Origin: Winogradskyella psychrotolerans
Lineage (GTDB): Bacteria > Bacteroidota > Bacteroidia > Flavobacteriales > Flavobacteriaceae
Length of the DNA: 64,000 nt
Reading direction: 5' to 3'
Assembly (NCBI RefSeq): GCF_018860565.1
Contig: NZ_JAHKPS010000018.1
Location: forward strand, 124,001 to 188,000
The notes beneath the pieces are model-generated. The model saw only the letters and a program-made list of their open reading frames with translations, was not told the DNA's origin and made no database searches. Shown one piece after another: positions 55,575-64,000 of the stretch. Position 1 is the stretch's first letter; each line of letters starts with the position of its first letter. The translations under genes and the position numbers were made by a program.

Positions 55575-56486
55575 TTATAAAAGTTTTTGTTGTCTATCTG
55601 AATCGTCGTTTGGGATTTTTAAATGAGTCCCTAATTCGGCATTTAATTGTTTTATCAAATAAGCAGAAAGTAATGGTGATTCTTTTTCGATATTTTGATG
55701 TACAAAAAAGTCTATTTCTTCAATGCCATTAGCTTTCCATAGTTTTAAGCGTTCTACCCAATCATCTAACCTTGCGTAATCACTTTGATGATTAGCTCCA
55801 ACATAACGTACAAAAGCTCTAGAGTTGGTTAAACGCATATGCATAATATCGCGTCTGCCAGCACTATCTACTATAATATTTGAAATATTATTTGCTTCTA
55901 AAAGTTGATATAAATCTTCGGCTACGGCTTTGTCGTTATACCAATTGGTATGTCTAAACTCCATAGCTAATGGAATTTCTTTTGGCCAACTCTCTGCAAA
56001 ATTTACAACACGATTAAAGTCTTTTGGTGCAAAATTGTTATGCATTTGAAGAAACACACAACCCAACTTTTCTTTCAAATTTACGGCACTGTAGAGGTAA
56101 TTGTCTACAATAGGCGTAATAGCGTCACTCAACCGTTTCCAATGGCTAATTTCTTGGTTTAGCTTTGGAAAGAACTTAAAATTATCAGGCGTCTTATCGT
56201 ACCATTTTGCAAATTGCTCTGGAGGAAATATTCTATAAAATGTAGCGTTGAGTTCAATAGAATTAAACTGACGCGAGTAATATTCTAATTCGTCTTTAGT
56301 ACCTCTAGGATAAAATCCTTTTAGATCTGCTTTATTCCATTTTGCACAACCAACAAAGACATTACACCTTTCTGATGGTTTGTTCTGCAACACTTTTAAA
56401 GTATCTGGATGATCTGCTGGTAAAGTAAAATCTATATCGCTTGGATTATCGACACTTCCGAATTTCATGAATTTACGTTTATTCAA
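55575..56486 (-). CDS. DUF72 family protein (YecE-like TIM barrel)
   Basis: 303 residues. The fold's conserved pieces are VGCAKWNKADLKGFYP, then YSRQFNSIELNATFYR, PKLNQEISHWKRL, LGCVFLQMHNNF and AMEFRHTNWYN. The biochemical role of DUF72 remains unproven. It heads a two-gene operon with the thioesterase. Confidence 0.93.
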   Translation of the reverse strand: MNKRKFMKFGSVDNPSDIDFTLPADHPDTLKVLQNKPSERCNVFVGCAKWNKADLKGFYPRGTKDELEYYSRQFNSIELNATFYRIFPPEQFAKWYDKTPDNFKFFPKLNQEISHWKRLSDAITPIVDNYLYSAVNLKEKLGCVFLQMHNNFAPKDFNRVVNFAESWPKEIPLAMEFRHTNWYNDKAVAEDLYQLLEANNISNIIVDSAGRRDIMHMRLTNSRAFVRYVGANHQSDYARLDDWVERLKLWKANGIEEIDFFVHQNIEKESPLLSAYLIKQLNAELGTHLKIPNDDSDRQQKLL

Positions 56487-56647
56487 AGATAAGTGTAATC
56501 ACTTTATTTGAAAATAGAAAATCATTAGAATATTGAATACAATAATCACCATTGTTAATAACCACGTTAACAAGATAATTGCACTTCAATTAAACGAGGT
56601 AAGTTATTGAGTAAATTTAATTCCGAATTCACCTTAATAACCTCATT

Positions 56648-57064
56648 ATGACTTCTAGAACCGAAGATTTATTAGCTATTCGTCCAAATATTACATCTGC
56701 AAAAATCTATGACACCATAGGTTCTGAAGAGTTATTTCAAAATAAAACGATACGACCAATTGTAAAACTTCAACACGATTTACTCATCGTTGTTTTTAAA
56801 AATTACATTACGAAACATAAAAACGTGTTTTATGAACTTTCTTTAGAAAAGCAATTGGCATATATAGATAATACAATTCATAAAGACACAAAATTCAGAA
56901 ATGCTGTAAAAGGCATGCTTATTGGTCAGTTTACGGTTGAAGAGTACGCCTTATATATTCAGAATTCATCTTCTTTAAACAAACGTATGATGACTATTGT
57001 AAAGGAACGACTAATTGATAGTATTCAAGTATTTACTAAACCTGATGTTTTACAAGCCGTTTAA
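56648..57064 (+). CDS. conserved hypothetical protein
   Basis: 138 residues, all-helical and soluble. Phrases such as IRPIVKLQHDLLIVVFKNYI and MLIGQFTVEEYALYIQN look like a small Flavobacteria family, sometimes mislabelled glyoxalase, with no known function. It has an ATG and a normal upstream region and is transcribed alone between divergent and convergent genes. Confidence 0.75.
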   Translation: MTSRTEDLLAIRPNITSAKIYDTIGSEELFQNKTIRPIVKLQHDLLIVVFKNYITKHKNVFYELSLEKQLAYIDNTIHKDTKFRNAVKGMLIGQFTVEEYALYIQNSSSLNKRMMTIVKERLIDSIQVFTKPDVLQAV

Positions 57065-57066
57065 AT

Positions 57067-57747
57067 TTACAACAACGATTCGCCGTTTAAGTTTGTTGTA
57101 AGGACATCACTCATATAGTCAAAATAAGGTCTAATTTTTTTAAAGGCATCATCAACATCATTTAGGAAACCCTCTGCTAGAACGTCTTTATCTGTGTATT
57201 TTTTAGTGAATATAAATTGTTTTTTTCTTATTAAATCTATAGCTGCATGTTCTTTATCGAAACCTTTAGGTGCTGTTTTTAGTTCATCACCAACAAAATT
57301 TCCCCAAGTCGCTTTAAAGCTTTTATTGTTAAGAATTGTTCTTATTTCGCTATCATCCATTTCAAATTCTTTTCTAATACGTAATAGATCTTCTTTGTTT
57401 GGGTCCCAAAAACCTGTAGCAATAAATGATTCGTTATTAGGCTGAATATGCAAATAGTAACCACCTCTTAATTCTGGCTTTTTTCTGGCAAATGAACCTC
57501 CAAAGTGGGTTTTATATGGCAATTTATTTTTAGAAAATCGCACATCTCTATAAATTCTGAATATCTTGATTTTTTCAATCTGATCATGTGCACTCATTAA
57601 CTCACCCAAATGATTATAAGCTATTTTCATTTTAGCTTCAATCGCTTTAAATTCAGGTTTATGTGCATTAAACCAATCTCTATCGTTGTTTTTTTCTAAC
57701 TTTTTAAAGAACGTAAAGACGTCTTTGGGTACAGGATAACTCTTCAT
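57067..57747 (-). CDS. DUF2461 family protein
   Basis: 226 residues from ATG 57747; the open frame above it overlaps the upstream gene's terminator. The DUF2461 (TIGR02453) pattern is clear: FFKKLEKNNDRDWFNAHKPE at the start, RIYRDVRFSKNKLPYKTHFG, GGYYLHIQPN and GFWDPN. Function unknown. It ends 2 bp from the convergent gene at 57064. Confidence 0.92.
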   Translation of the reverse strand: MKSYPVPKDVFTFFKKLEKNNDRDWFNAHKPEFKAIEAKMKIAYNHLGELMSAHDQIEKIKIFRIYRDVRFSKNKLPYKTHFGGSFARKKPELRGGYYLHIQPNNESFIATGFWDPNKEDLLRIRKEFEMDDSEIRTILNNKSFKATWGNFVGDELKTAPKGFDKEHAAIDLIRKKQFIFTKKYTDKDVLAEGFLNDVDDAFKKIRPYFDYMSDVLTTNLNGESLL

Positions 57748-57772
57748 ATTATTTTTTTGTATAAAAATAAAA

Positions 57773-57796
57773 AAAGCCATCTCAATTGATGGCTTT
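57773..57796 (-). terminator. rho-independent terminator
   Basis: On the minus strand AAAGCCATC-aattga-GATGGCTTT runs into T's. It ends the small lipoprotein gene at 57819. Confidence 0.88.
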
Positions 57797-57818
57797 GTTT
57801 ATATAAATATCAGAAATA

Positions 57819-58004
57819 TTACTTATTGTCGTCTACTACATCTTCAACTTCATCCGAAACATCATCTGCAGCATCATCAATAGCATCTCCTGTGTCATCT
57901 ACTGCTTCTTCAATTTTATCTCCTGTAGATTTTTGCTCTCTACAGCTAGTTGTGAGTAAACTTAAACTAAATAAGGCTATAAATAAAAAACTTAATTTCT
58001 TCAT
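57819..58004 (-). CDS. small acidic lipoprotein
   Basis: 61 residues. The lipobox LTTSC ends the signal. The mature ~40 residues are almost purely Asp, Glu, Ala and Val in a heptad-like pattern (IEEAVDDTGDAIDDAADDV), which should form an acidic amphipathic helix like entericidin or YtxH-type stress peptides. It has its own terminator. Role unknown. Confidence 0.8.
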   Translation of the reverse strand: MKKLSFLFIALFSLSLLTTSCREQKSTGDKIEEAVDDTGDAIDDAADDVSDEVEDVVDDNK

Positions 58005-58108
58005 CGTTCTTGGTTTTTAGTGATTAATATATAGGACAAATATCGTTATCCTTATGCCATTCCTTTTGCTCTTATCCTATCAGTTTTAACTCAATTGAAT
58101 GTTTAGTA

Positions 58109-59011
58109 CTAGTTCTTAGCAAAAGTCTCTTTGATATCAGATGTATTAACATCTAATTTACTATCAAATTGTAAGGTTCTAATTGGGAATGGAATGTTAA
58201 TACCTTCTTTATCATAGGCTTTTTTAATCTCGATAATAGCCTTGGTTTTAGCTCTTAATTTTTCGAGCATATTTTCTGCATCTATCCAAAATCGGCATAG
58301 ATAATTGATAGAACTATTACCAAATTCTGTATAATAAAATTCTACATTTTCAGCAGTTTCTACTTGGTCAAACGTATTAGCAATAACTTCTTTGGTAAGT
58401 TGCTCTACCTTCTCTAAGTCAGACTCATAACCTACTCCACATTCTATAAACACTCTCATTTTTGTTGTTAAAGAATAGTTTTTCAAAGGATTATCTAAAA
58501 TTGTTTTATTAGGAATAATAACAATATTATTATCGGCTTCCTTAAGTGTAAAATCTTTAAGATTAATATCCATTACTTCACCTGAGTATCCTGTGGTTTC
58601 AACCCAATGCCCTATTTGTATTTTCTTTCTAAAGGATAATATAAGTCCAGCAAAGGTATTAGCCAATGTACCTTGTAATGCCAAACCAATAGCCAAACCA
58701 ACAACACCTGCACCTGCAAGTAAGGAGGTTAAGGCTTTACCTAAATTTAAAACACCTAGTGCCATAAATAAACCTAAAGCCACAACAATAACAGCACTTA
58801 CTCTTGAAATTGCTCCTTTAATAGACTCCTGCTCTACACGTTTATCAATAAGTCTAATAACTAATCTGCTGACGTATTTAGCCGTAAAATATGCTGCAAC
58901 CATAACCAAAATAGCCAAAATTAAATTAGGAATACTTTCTATAATAGCATTAAACCAACCTATTAATTTATCTACAAGGTTGCTTAATGCTGTATTAAAT
59001 TGCTCTTTCAT
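58109..59011 (-). CDS. mechanosensitive ion channel, MscS (small)
   Basis: 300 residues from ATG 59011; the 23 codons upstream are AT-rich and lack family similarity. Three helices: ILAILVMVAAYFTAKYV, AVIVVALGLFMALGVLNLG, and the pore TM3 LLAGAGVVGLAIGLALQGTLANTFAG split across residues ~115-140. The beta domain has IQIGHWVETTGYSGEVMDI. It is the E. coli MscS size class, different from the larger channel at 53909. Confidence 0.93.
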   Translation of the reverse strand: MKEQFNTALSNLVDKLIGWFNAIIESIPNLILAILVMVAAYFTAKYVSRLVIRLIDKRVEQESIKGAISRVSAVIVVALGLFMALGVLNLGKALTSLLAGAGVVGLAIGLALQGTLANTFAGLILSFRKKIQIGHWVETTGYSGEVMDINLKDFTLKEADNNIVIIPNKTILDNPLKNYSLTTKMRVFIECGVGYESDLEKVEQLTKEVIANTFDQVETAENVEFYYTEFGNSSINYLCRFWIDAENMLEKLRAKTKAIIEIKKAYDKEGINIPFPIRTLQFDSKLDVNTSDIKETFAKN

Positions 59012-59394
59012 GTTGAATATATTTATGTTGTTATTTGAAATAAATTTTGAGTATTTGAGTTCTAAATTAGAACTTTTCACTCTTAGAATTCAAATATCGG
59101 AATGATTAATGATTGTCTTTAGCTCTTATACCATAGGTTTTAACCTTATTCAAATTGCGAGTCTATTATTTTACTTTAACACAACCTACCCACTGATATC
59201 CAAGCTGTTTTATAAATAGCTTGAATTATTGAGCCTTAAAATATTGCTATACTTATTTAGTAAAGTACTGATTGTTAAACATATTTTAACAACGTGGATA
59301 ACTACATTAATAAATGTTATAAAATAAACTTGTGAGTTATCATATTTTTCCCTATCATGCACTAATTTATAAACAGATATTATATTTATTATTT
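59012..59394. other. gene-free divergent spacer
   Basis: About 380 bp between the MscS start and the small gene at 59395. AT-rich, with no hairpin, repeat or RNA that I can support. Confidence 0.5.
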
Positions 59395-59616
59395 ATGGGT
59401 AGACCAGCAACAAGACCAACAGCACTTAAAGACGGTTTTTATATTGAAATTAGAAACAAAGGCTCAAGATCAGGTGTGAAATTATACAGTGGTACTAAAT
59501 TACAGATGCATCGCGCTATTAAAATGTATGAGCGCTCTAAAGAAGTGATCATTTTAGGTGAGTCTGTAAACGGAAAATTTTTAGATAAAGAGCCAAAACA
59601 TCATGTGGCTGATTAA
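59395..59616 (+). CDS. conserved small hypothetical protein
   Basis: 73 residues from ATG 59395 (MGRPATRPTALKDGFYIEIR); the 21 codons above it read hydrophobic noise. The body KGSRSGVKLYSGTKLQMHRA and VIILGESVNGKFL is strongly basic and occurs as a small conserved protein in Flavobacteria, with no known role; nucleic-acid binding is possible. It is followed by a strong terminator. Confidence 0.75.
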   Translation: MGRPATRPTALKDGFYIEIRNKGSRSGVKLYSGTKLQMHRAIKMYERSKEVIILGESVNGKFLDKEPKHHVAD

Positions 59617-59669
59617 TTCTTGAATTCATTTTTTTCTTATTGAAAAGAGAATGATCATAACAAATCTAA

Positions 59670-59704
59670 AAGAAGGCATTAAATAAAAAAATTAATGCCT
59701 TCTT
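59670..59704. terminator. bidirectional rho-independent terminator
   Basis: AAGAAGGCATTAA (59670-59682) pairs perfectly with TTAATGCCTTCTT (59692-59704), followed by a T-run on the plus strand. It separates convergent genes. Confidence 0.9.
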
Positions 59705-59707
59705 TTT

Positions 59708-60493
59708 TTATTCAAAATCTACAGCATGTAATATTAACCCTGAAGCTGGCGCAATATAATCCATAACTTCAGTGCTTTCGTGTTTTAAAGTATTTTCTAT
59801 ATACTCAAGTGTTACTTCTCCTCTACCCAATTTTATTAAACATCCAAACATTAGTCGGATTTGGTTTCTCATAAACCCTTTTCCAACCACTTTAAAAACA
59901 TACGATTTTTCTGGGAAAAAATTAGCCGTGTAAATATCATTATTGACTATTTCTGAGGATTCAATGGTTCTAATGTACTCACCTTTATCTGTAGCACGAT
60001 AACAATAGGTTTTAAAATTATGAGTACCTTCAAATAATTTGGCACCTTGTTTCATAAGATCAACATCAAGAGGCTCTAGAATTGTAGTGAGAATTGGTGC
60101 GCAAAATGGATGATTTTTTTGACCTTCAGAAAACACATAATGGTACTCTTTTAACTTAGAGTCTTGAATAACATTAAACGTTTTATCGACTTCCTCTATT
60201 GATAAAGCACGTATATCTTGAGGTAAATTATGATTAAATAAACCTAAGAACTCCTCAAAATCTTGAATAGGTTCGTTGTAAATAAATAATTCTAAAGCTG
60301 CTTCGTTGGCCGAGACCATAGCGTCAGTTCTGCCAGCACCTAAAGTCTTAAATCGTGTATCTTGAAGAATATACTTTAATGTACGATCTATCATTAAATG
60401 AACCGTTTTTACATCAGGTTGCTTTTGCCAACCATGAAAACGATAGCCTAAATATTGTATTTTAATAAGATAATAGTAGCGTTTGTCAAACAT
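59708..60493 (-). CDS. truA: tRNA pseudouridine synthase A
   Basis: 261 residues. The catalytic Asp lies in GAGRTDAMVSA near residue 58. The family also shows YLGYRFHGWQKQP at the N-terminus, SKLKEYHYVF and GKGFMRNQIRLM. It makes pseudouridine at positions 38-40 of tRNA anticodon arms. Its ATG faces the divergent LytTR gene 70 bp away. Confidence 0.92.
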   Translation of the reverse strand: MFDKRYYYLIKIQYLGYRFHGWQKQPDVKTVHLMIDRTLKYILQDTRFKTLGAGRTDAMVSANEAALELFIYNEPIQDFEEFLGLFNHNLPQDIRALSIEEVDKTFNVIQDSKLKEYHYVFSEGQKNHPFCAPILTTILEPLDVDLMKQGAKLFEGTHNFKTYCYRATDKGEYIRTIESSEIVNNDIYTANFFPEKSYVFKVVGKGFMRNQIRLMFGCLIKLGRGEVTLEYIENTLKHESTEVMDYIAPASGLILHAVDFE

Positions 60494-60563
60494 AATGACA
60501 AGAACGTAATTTTATTGACGATTCCAAAAGCAATGCTTACTTTTATAGTTCAAAACTTGAAAT

Positions 60564-61361
60564 TTGAAAAGACTTTACCCCTTTGATCCGATAATAAAAC
60601 ATCATATTATAATTAGTTTGCTATTGGCACTTTGGGTATTTATATTTTTGTACTTCACAGAACCTTTAGATGTTAGCGAATTACCAAACAATGAGAAACT
60701 AATTTATTTACCTGGTTATGGTTTAGTTGCTGGCTTTTGCTATTTGTTGTTCTTACCTTTTCAGAGCTATTTATATCGTAAGTTTCAAAATCAATGGAAC
60801 ATTTTTAACGAATTAACATTTATTATTACCTTTTCTATAGTTAGCATTGCGATTGCGCGATGCTATTATTTATTCATCGTGGTAGCCAATGAGCCTAATC
60901 CTAACACCTTAGGTTATATGCTTGCAACTATATTTCTTCCTGCAATTGCTACCATATTGCCTATTATATTAATTGGCCGTTTTGGATTTGGAAAATATTA
61001 TGAAAAACAATTAGAAGATCAAAAAATTGAAATTAAAGGCGAAGGTAATTATGAAGGGTTACGCTTACAGCTAAATGAAGTCATTAGCATTCAATCTTCA
61101 GATAATTACATCGAAGTTTTTTATCTATCGGGACATGACTTGAAGAAAACATTAATTAGAAATAAACTTTCAGTTATTGCAAATGAATTTCCAGAATTGC
61201 GTCGTGCACACCGTTCTTATCTTATTAATCCGTTTCATTTTCAACAATGGAAAACAGAAAATGGTAAACTTTACGCCATACTAAATCACCATATAGAAGT
61301 CCCTATTTCTAAAACCTATCAAAAAGATATAAAAGCGACCATTACTTCTACCACAAACTAA
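60564..61361 (+). CDS. membrane-anchored LytTR DNA-binding protein
   Basis: 265 residues from a TTG start. Four membrane helices fill residues ~15-145 (IISLLLALWVFIFLYF, YGLVAGFCYLLFLPF, LTFIITFSIVSIAIARC, MLATIFLPAIATILPIIL). The LytTR domain (~160-260) has VISIQSSDNYIEVFYL, LRRAHRSYLINPFHF and VPISKTYQ. It lacks a receiver domain, so it is a one-component regulator sensing at the membrane. No tandem half-sites of the kind seen at 6-22 kb occur upstream. Confidence 0.9.
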   Translation: MKRLYPFDPIIKHHIIISLLLALWVFIFLYFTEPLDVSELPNNEKLIYLPGYGLVAGFCYLLFLPFQSYLYRKFQNQWNIFNELTFIITFSIVSIAIARCYYLFIVVANEPNPNTLGYMLATIFLPAIATILPIILIGRFGFGKYYEKQLEDQKIEIKGEGNYEGLRLQLNEVISIQSSDNYIEVFYLSGHDLKKTLIRNKLSVIANEFPELRRAHRSYLINPFHFQQWKTENGKLYAILNHHIEVPISKTYQKDIKATITSTTN

Positions 61362-61457
61362 GGTCATTTCACCCCAAACACCTATTATTATTGAGTTTTG
61401 AGCCATTTCATAATTAAGTTTGCTCTAAGAAAGTTTAACATCAAAAACACATTAATT

Positions 61458-62405
61458 ATGAAAACGCTAATCACTTTTATTATCGCATTATGTATTTCAA
61501 CACTAAATGTAACAGCACAAGATTCACAAAAAGAAATTTTAATTGTAGGCACAATGCATACTGTTCCAAATATTGTAAAGCGCAGTTACAAACCAATGCT
61601 AAGACGTGCCAAAAAATATAATCCTACTGCAATCTATGTCGAAAGTCCTAGAGGAAATGACACCTTAAGTTGGGAATATTTAAAAGATGGCTGGTCTAAA
61701 AACTATAAAGCTTTTTATTATTTATCTGATTCTATTCAAAAGGTATTTACACCAAATCTAAAAACATACAATTCTATTCTAGAAAAATCTTTTTCAAATA
61801 TGACAACTGAAGACTTAGATTTTATGATTACTACGTTTGCCTATAATAGAGATAATGCTAATCATGAATTTTACACTTATATAAAGAAACATGGTGTTGA
61901 AGGCTCAAAAAAACCGACACAACATGAAGATGGCGACCTTACTTTTAAACTCGCATTACATCAAAATATAAAATTATTGACGTCTATGGACGACCAACGA
62001 ACCAATAAAGAATATCATGAGGCTTGGACTAAATGTGGTAAAGAAGGACAATCTAACGGTAATAATGCCATTAACAACAAAATGAATAAAAAGGCATACA
62101 ATTCGGCTATAATTCCTGCTATTTTTAGAGGATTAGGAAAACATACTAATAGAAGAAAATCATTAGAACAATTACATAAATCTAGTTCATTTACCTATGT
62201 CGCTGTAAAAACAGAAGGTTGTACAGAAGGTGAACGTTATTGGAATGAGCGTAATATGAGAATGGCAAAAAATATAGGAGAACAAGTTATGGCTTCAGAT
62301 TCAGAACGTAATATTGTTATTGTAGGAGCTTCTCATGTTATTGGTTTAGAAAAAGAACTACAGACTAGTTATCCTGATTTAAAGATTGTGCTTGCTGGTG
62401 AATAA
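61458..62405 (+). CDS. DUF5694 domain protein, exported
   Basis: 315 residues from ATG 61458 with a Sec signal ending LNVTAQ; the frame above starts with TTG and has no signal. The pattern ILIVGTMHTVPNIVKRSYKP, then PTAIYVESPRG and the final NIVIVGASHVIGLEKEL resembles TraB/GumN-like haem-fold or peptidase-like proteins, with the paired GTMH and GASH. DUF5694 is uncharacterised. It lies 96 bp behind the LytTR gene and may be its target. Confidence 0.82.
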   Translation: MKTLITFIIALCISTLNVTAQDSQKEILIVGTMHTVPNIVKRSYKPMLRRAKKYNPTAIYVESPRGNDTLSWEYLKDGWSKNYKAFYYLSDSIQKVFTPNLKTYNSILEKSFSNMTTEDLDFMITTFAYNRDNANHEFYTYIKKHGVEGSKKPTQHEDGDLTFKLALHQNIKLLTSMDDQRTNKEYHEAWTKCGKEGQSNGNNAINNKMNKKAYNSAIIPAIFRGLGKHTNRRKSLEQLHKSSSFTYVAVKTEGCTEGERYWNERNMRMAKNIGEQVMASDSERNIVIVGASHVIGLEKELQTSYPDLKIVLAGE

Positions 62406-62433
62406 ACTTTCTTAACAATTACCGCAAAAACAG

Positions 62434-62463
62434 AACAGCCATAATCTTACAATTATGGCTGTT
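62434..62463. terminator. bidirectional terminator
   Basis: AACAGCCATAAT (62434-62445), loop CTTACA, ATTATGGCTGTT (62452-62463), a perfect 12-bp stem, then TCTT. It separates convergent genes. Confidence 0.88.
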
Positions 62464-62498
62464 TCTTATAAAAACATTGTTTTACAACATACAACTTG

Positions 62499-63998
62499 TT
62501 ATCTAATTATTAGTTTTTCAATACGTCTTTCGTTTGTTTTACTATCTAATTCCATTATATAAATACCAGCACTTATATGACTAACATCTATAGTTTGTTT
62601 AGCACTATTGGTATTTAATGTATTAGTTAAAACTACACGACCATTAACATCATACAATCTGGCTTTAGTTTCACTCAATAATTGTCCGCTAATGTTAATT
62701 GTTTTATCATGAGACCAAATATTAACCGTTGTAAAGTTTGACTTATCAACACTTAGTGCATCTCCACTAAATCTAAGGTAAAAACGACCTGTACCTGTTA
62801 AATTATCATGAATAGTAAACACATAATCGTTGGTGTTTAATAAAGTAAACGAATTATTAGAGGTATCCTCTAAATATATATTGACATCTTCTGGCATATC
62901 TGTTTCAGTAATACTAAGTGTTACTTCTTGTCCTTGACTTGCATTAACTCCTAATGGTATTACAACATCATACATTGCTATTGGATTAAATGTTTGAACA
63001 GCAAGTGGAGTTCCTGAATTATCTTCAACCAAATGAGAATAAATAGAAAATGCAGGAGGATTTTCACTGAATAAAGCAGAATCATAACCAGGATCAAAAC
63101 CCTGTGTTGCATTACTATTAAAATAAAAATCTGTACTAAAGTTAGACTCGCTAGACGATGATTTTAATTTTATATGTCCATGGTGTGGAGATGACGATGA
63201 CCGTCCTAAAATGAAATCATCAGAAGATCCTTCACAACGCATTGTGGTCGTAAAATCAACAAGTCCGCCACCCGATTTTGATTTCACAAAAAAGGCTTGA
63301 CCTGGAGCAATTAATTCATTTATTACAGGCGAATCAATACTTGCCTGGTTCCAAACTGTCCATCCATCAGATGCATCACCATCATAACCATATATGGCTT
63401 GATAAGTACCTGTATTAAATTGAGATTTATTTAATATAAAGAACGTTTCAAAATCGATATATGAAGGATAAGGGTTTCCTATTAAATTCCACGCAAAACC
63501 TGCTGATGCATCTGAAATTGAAATATCTAAAACATCATTAGTTCTAGGAATACCAGTAAAAGTTAATGTGCCTCCATCTGTTGTTGCTGCTCTATAACCT
63601 TTTCCCGCTTCAAGAAGGGTTGATGCATTTGAAAGTATACCATAGTTCTGATAAGCTCCAGCTACTGTATTATATGGAGCAAACGCTCTTATAAAACCAC
63701 TATGACCTAAGTTTAAGTTTTCTGCTGCAAATTCAGGAAAGAGCTGACCAGATATTGGTGGCGAAATTAAGTCATTGATTCCTAGTTGCTCTGTATACTT
63801 ATGGTAAGATATTAGCCCAACAATAGTGCCATCTGAAATTAAACTCGAATATTGCTGAGAAGTAGATTCTAAATTTAATACATCAGTCGTTAGTGTAATA
63901 CCTGAAGCCACATATAATGCTGCACCAGGATCTACGGTTAAAATACTACATAGCGTATTTATTGTAATATTAGCAATACCCGACTTAATAATAATATT
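62499..63998 (-). CDS. T9SS-secreted surface protein, 5' end outside window
   Basis: About 500 codons seen; the frame is open to the right edge, so the start is missing. The N-terminal visible part has beta-helix-like repeats (ITINTLCSILTVDPGAALYV), the middle GFAWNLIGNPYPSYIDFETF is the typical phrase of Bacteroidota adhesin-like proteins, and the last ~75 residues are a type A sorting domain (ARLYDVNGRVV then SAGIYIMEL and KLIIR). It is exported by Sec and the type IX system and attached to the surface. Confidence 0.88.
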   Translation of the reverse strand, partial: NIIIKSGIANITINTLCSILTVDPGAALYVASGITLTTDVLNLESTSQQYSSLISDGTIVGLISYHKYTEQLGINDLISPPISGQLFPEFAAENLNLGHSGFIRAFAPYNTVAGAYQNYGILSNASTLLEAGKGYRAATTDGGTLTFTGIPRTNDVLDISISDASAGFAWNLIGNPYPSYIDFETFFILNKSQFNTGTYQAIYGYDGDASDGWTVWNQASIDSPVINELIAPGQAFFVKSKSGGGLVDFTTTMRCEGSSDDFILGRSSSSPHHGHIKLKSSSSESNFSTDFYFNSNATQGFDPGYDSALFSENPPAFSIYSHLVEDNSGTPLAVQTFNPIAMYDVVIPLGVNASQGQEVTLSITETDMPEDVNIYLEDTSNNSFTLLNTNDYVFTIHDNLTGTGRFYLRFSGDALSVDKSNFTTVNIWSHDKTINISGQLLSETKARLYDVNGRVVLTNTLNTNSAKQTIDVSHISAGIYIMELDSKTNERRIEKLIIR

Positions 63999-64000
63999 AT

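Noticed and set aside
58593..59105. 170-codon plus-strand frame
   Set aside because: Antisense shadow of the MscS channel gene; low-complexity hydrophobic translation.
60494..60563. LytTR-type paired half-sites before the membrane LytTR gene
   Set aside because: ACG motifs occur but at 14-bp spacing and without the expected distance to a -7 box.

Overview
The window looks like chromosomal DNA of a marine-type Flavobacteriaceae bacterium (Bacteroidota). It is strongly AT-rich. It has flavobacterial TAnnTTTG-type -7 elements, a type IX secretion C-terminal sorting domain, LytS/LytTR regulator pairs, DUF4251, DUF5694 and DUF3817 proteins, and several TTG or GTG starts. I see no tRNA, rRNA, CRISPR array, transposase, integrase or recombinase gene.

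Layout. 1-6.3 kb is an accessory stretch of monocistronic genes (esterase, serine hydrolase with TPR, two CPBP proteases, MBL hydrolase, TetR regulator). Near-identical ~124-bp intergenic repeats and a C-terminal scrap of a PD40 propeller protein sit between them. 6.3-26.3 kb is a signalling and hydrolase region. Three LytS-type kinase/LytTR regulator pairs are interleaved with an S15-family hydrolase, two class-C-beta-lactamase-like hydrolases, an alpha/beta hydrolase, an ECF sigma factor with a membrane partner, and an ABC ATPase with a permease/M1-peptidase fusion. Five promoters here share one architecture: two 8-bp half-sites 20-21 bp apart, ending 32-34 bp before the -7 element. Local damage includes a truncated copy of the esterase gene from the window start, a truncated zinc-ribbon gene, and a serine hydrolase that appears to have lost about 70 central residues.

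26.3-32.3 kb is the most striking part: a Hachiman-like anti-phage locus (hamA nuclease, hamB helicase) inside a family of ~280-bp repeats. hamB is split. Its first ~114 codons follow hamA on the minus strand, and the rest lies 2.7 kb away on the plus strand. Both breakpoints carry the same 6-bp sequence in inverted orientation. Inverting the segment between them on paper gives one uninterrupted ~920-codon hamB behind hamA and also rebuilds a complete third repeat unit. A DNA inversion therefore disrupted this locus.

32.4-64 kb is mostly ordinary core sequence: DUF302, BCCT transporter, YihY, peroxiredoxin-like protein, three cold-shock-domain proteins, lpxD, a DEAD-box RNA helicase, an SDR enzyme, a J-domain/KTSC protein, an SF2 helicase, an M23/LysM peptidase, topB, a zinc metalloprotease whose signal peptide is out of frame, two MscS channels, a thioesterase, DUF72, DUF2461, truA, a membrane LytTR protein, DUF5694, and a T9SS-secreted protein running off the right edge. 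Clear hairpin terminators separate many of these.
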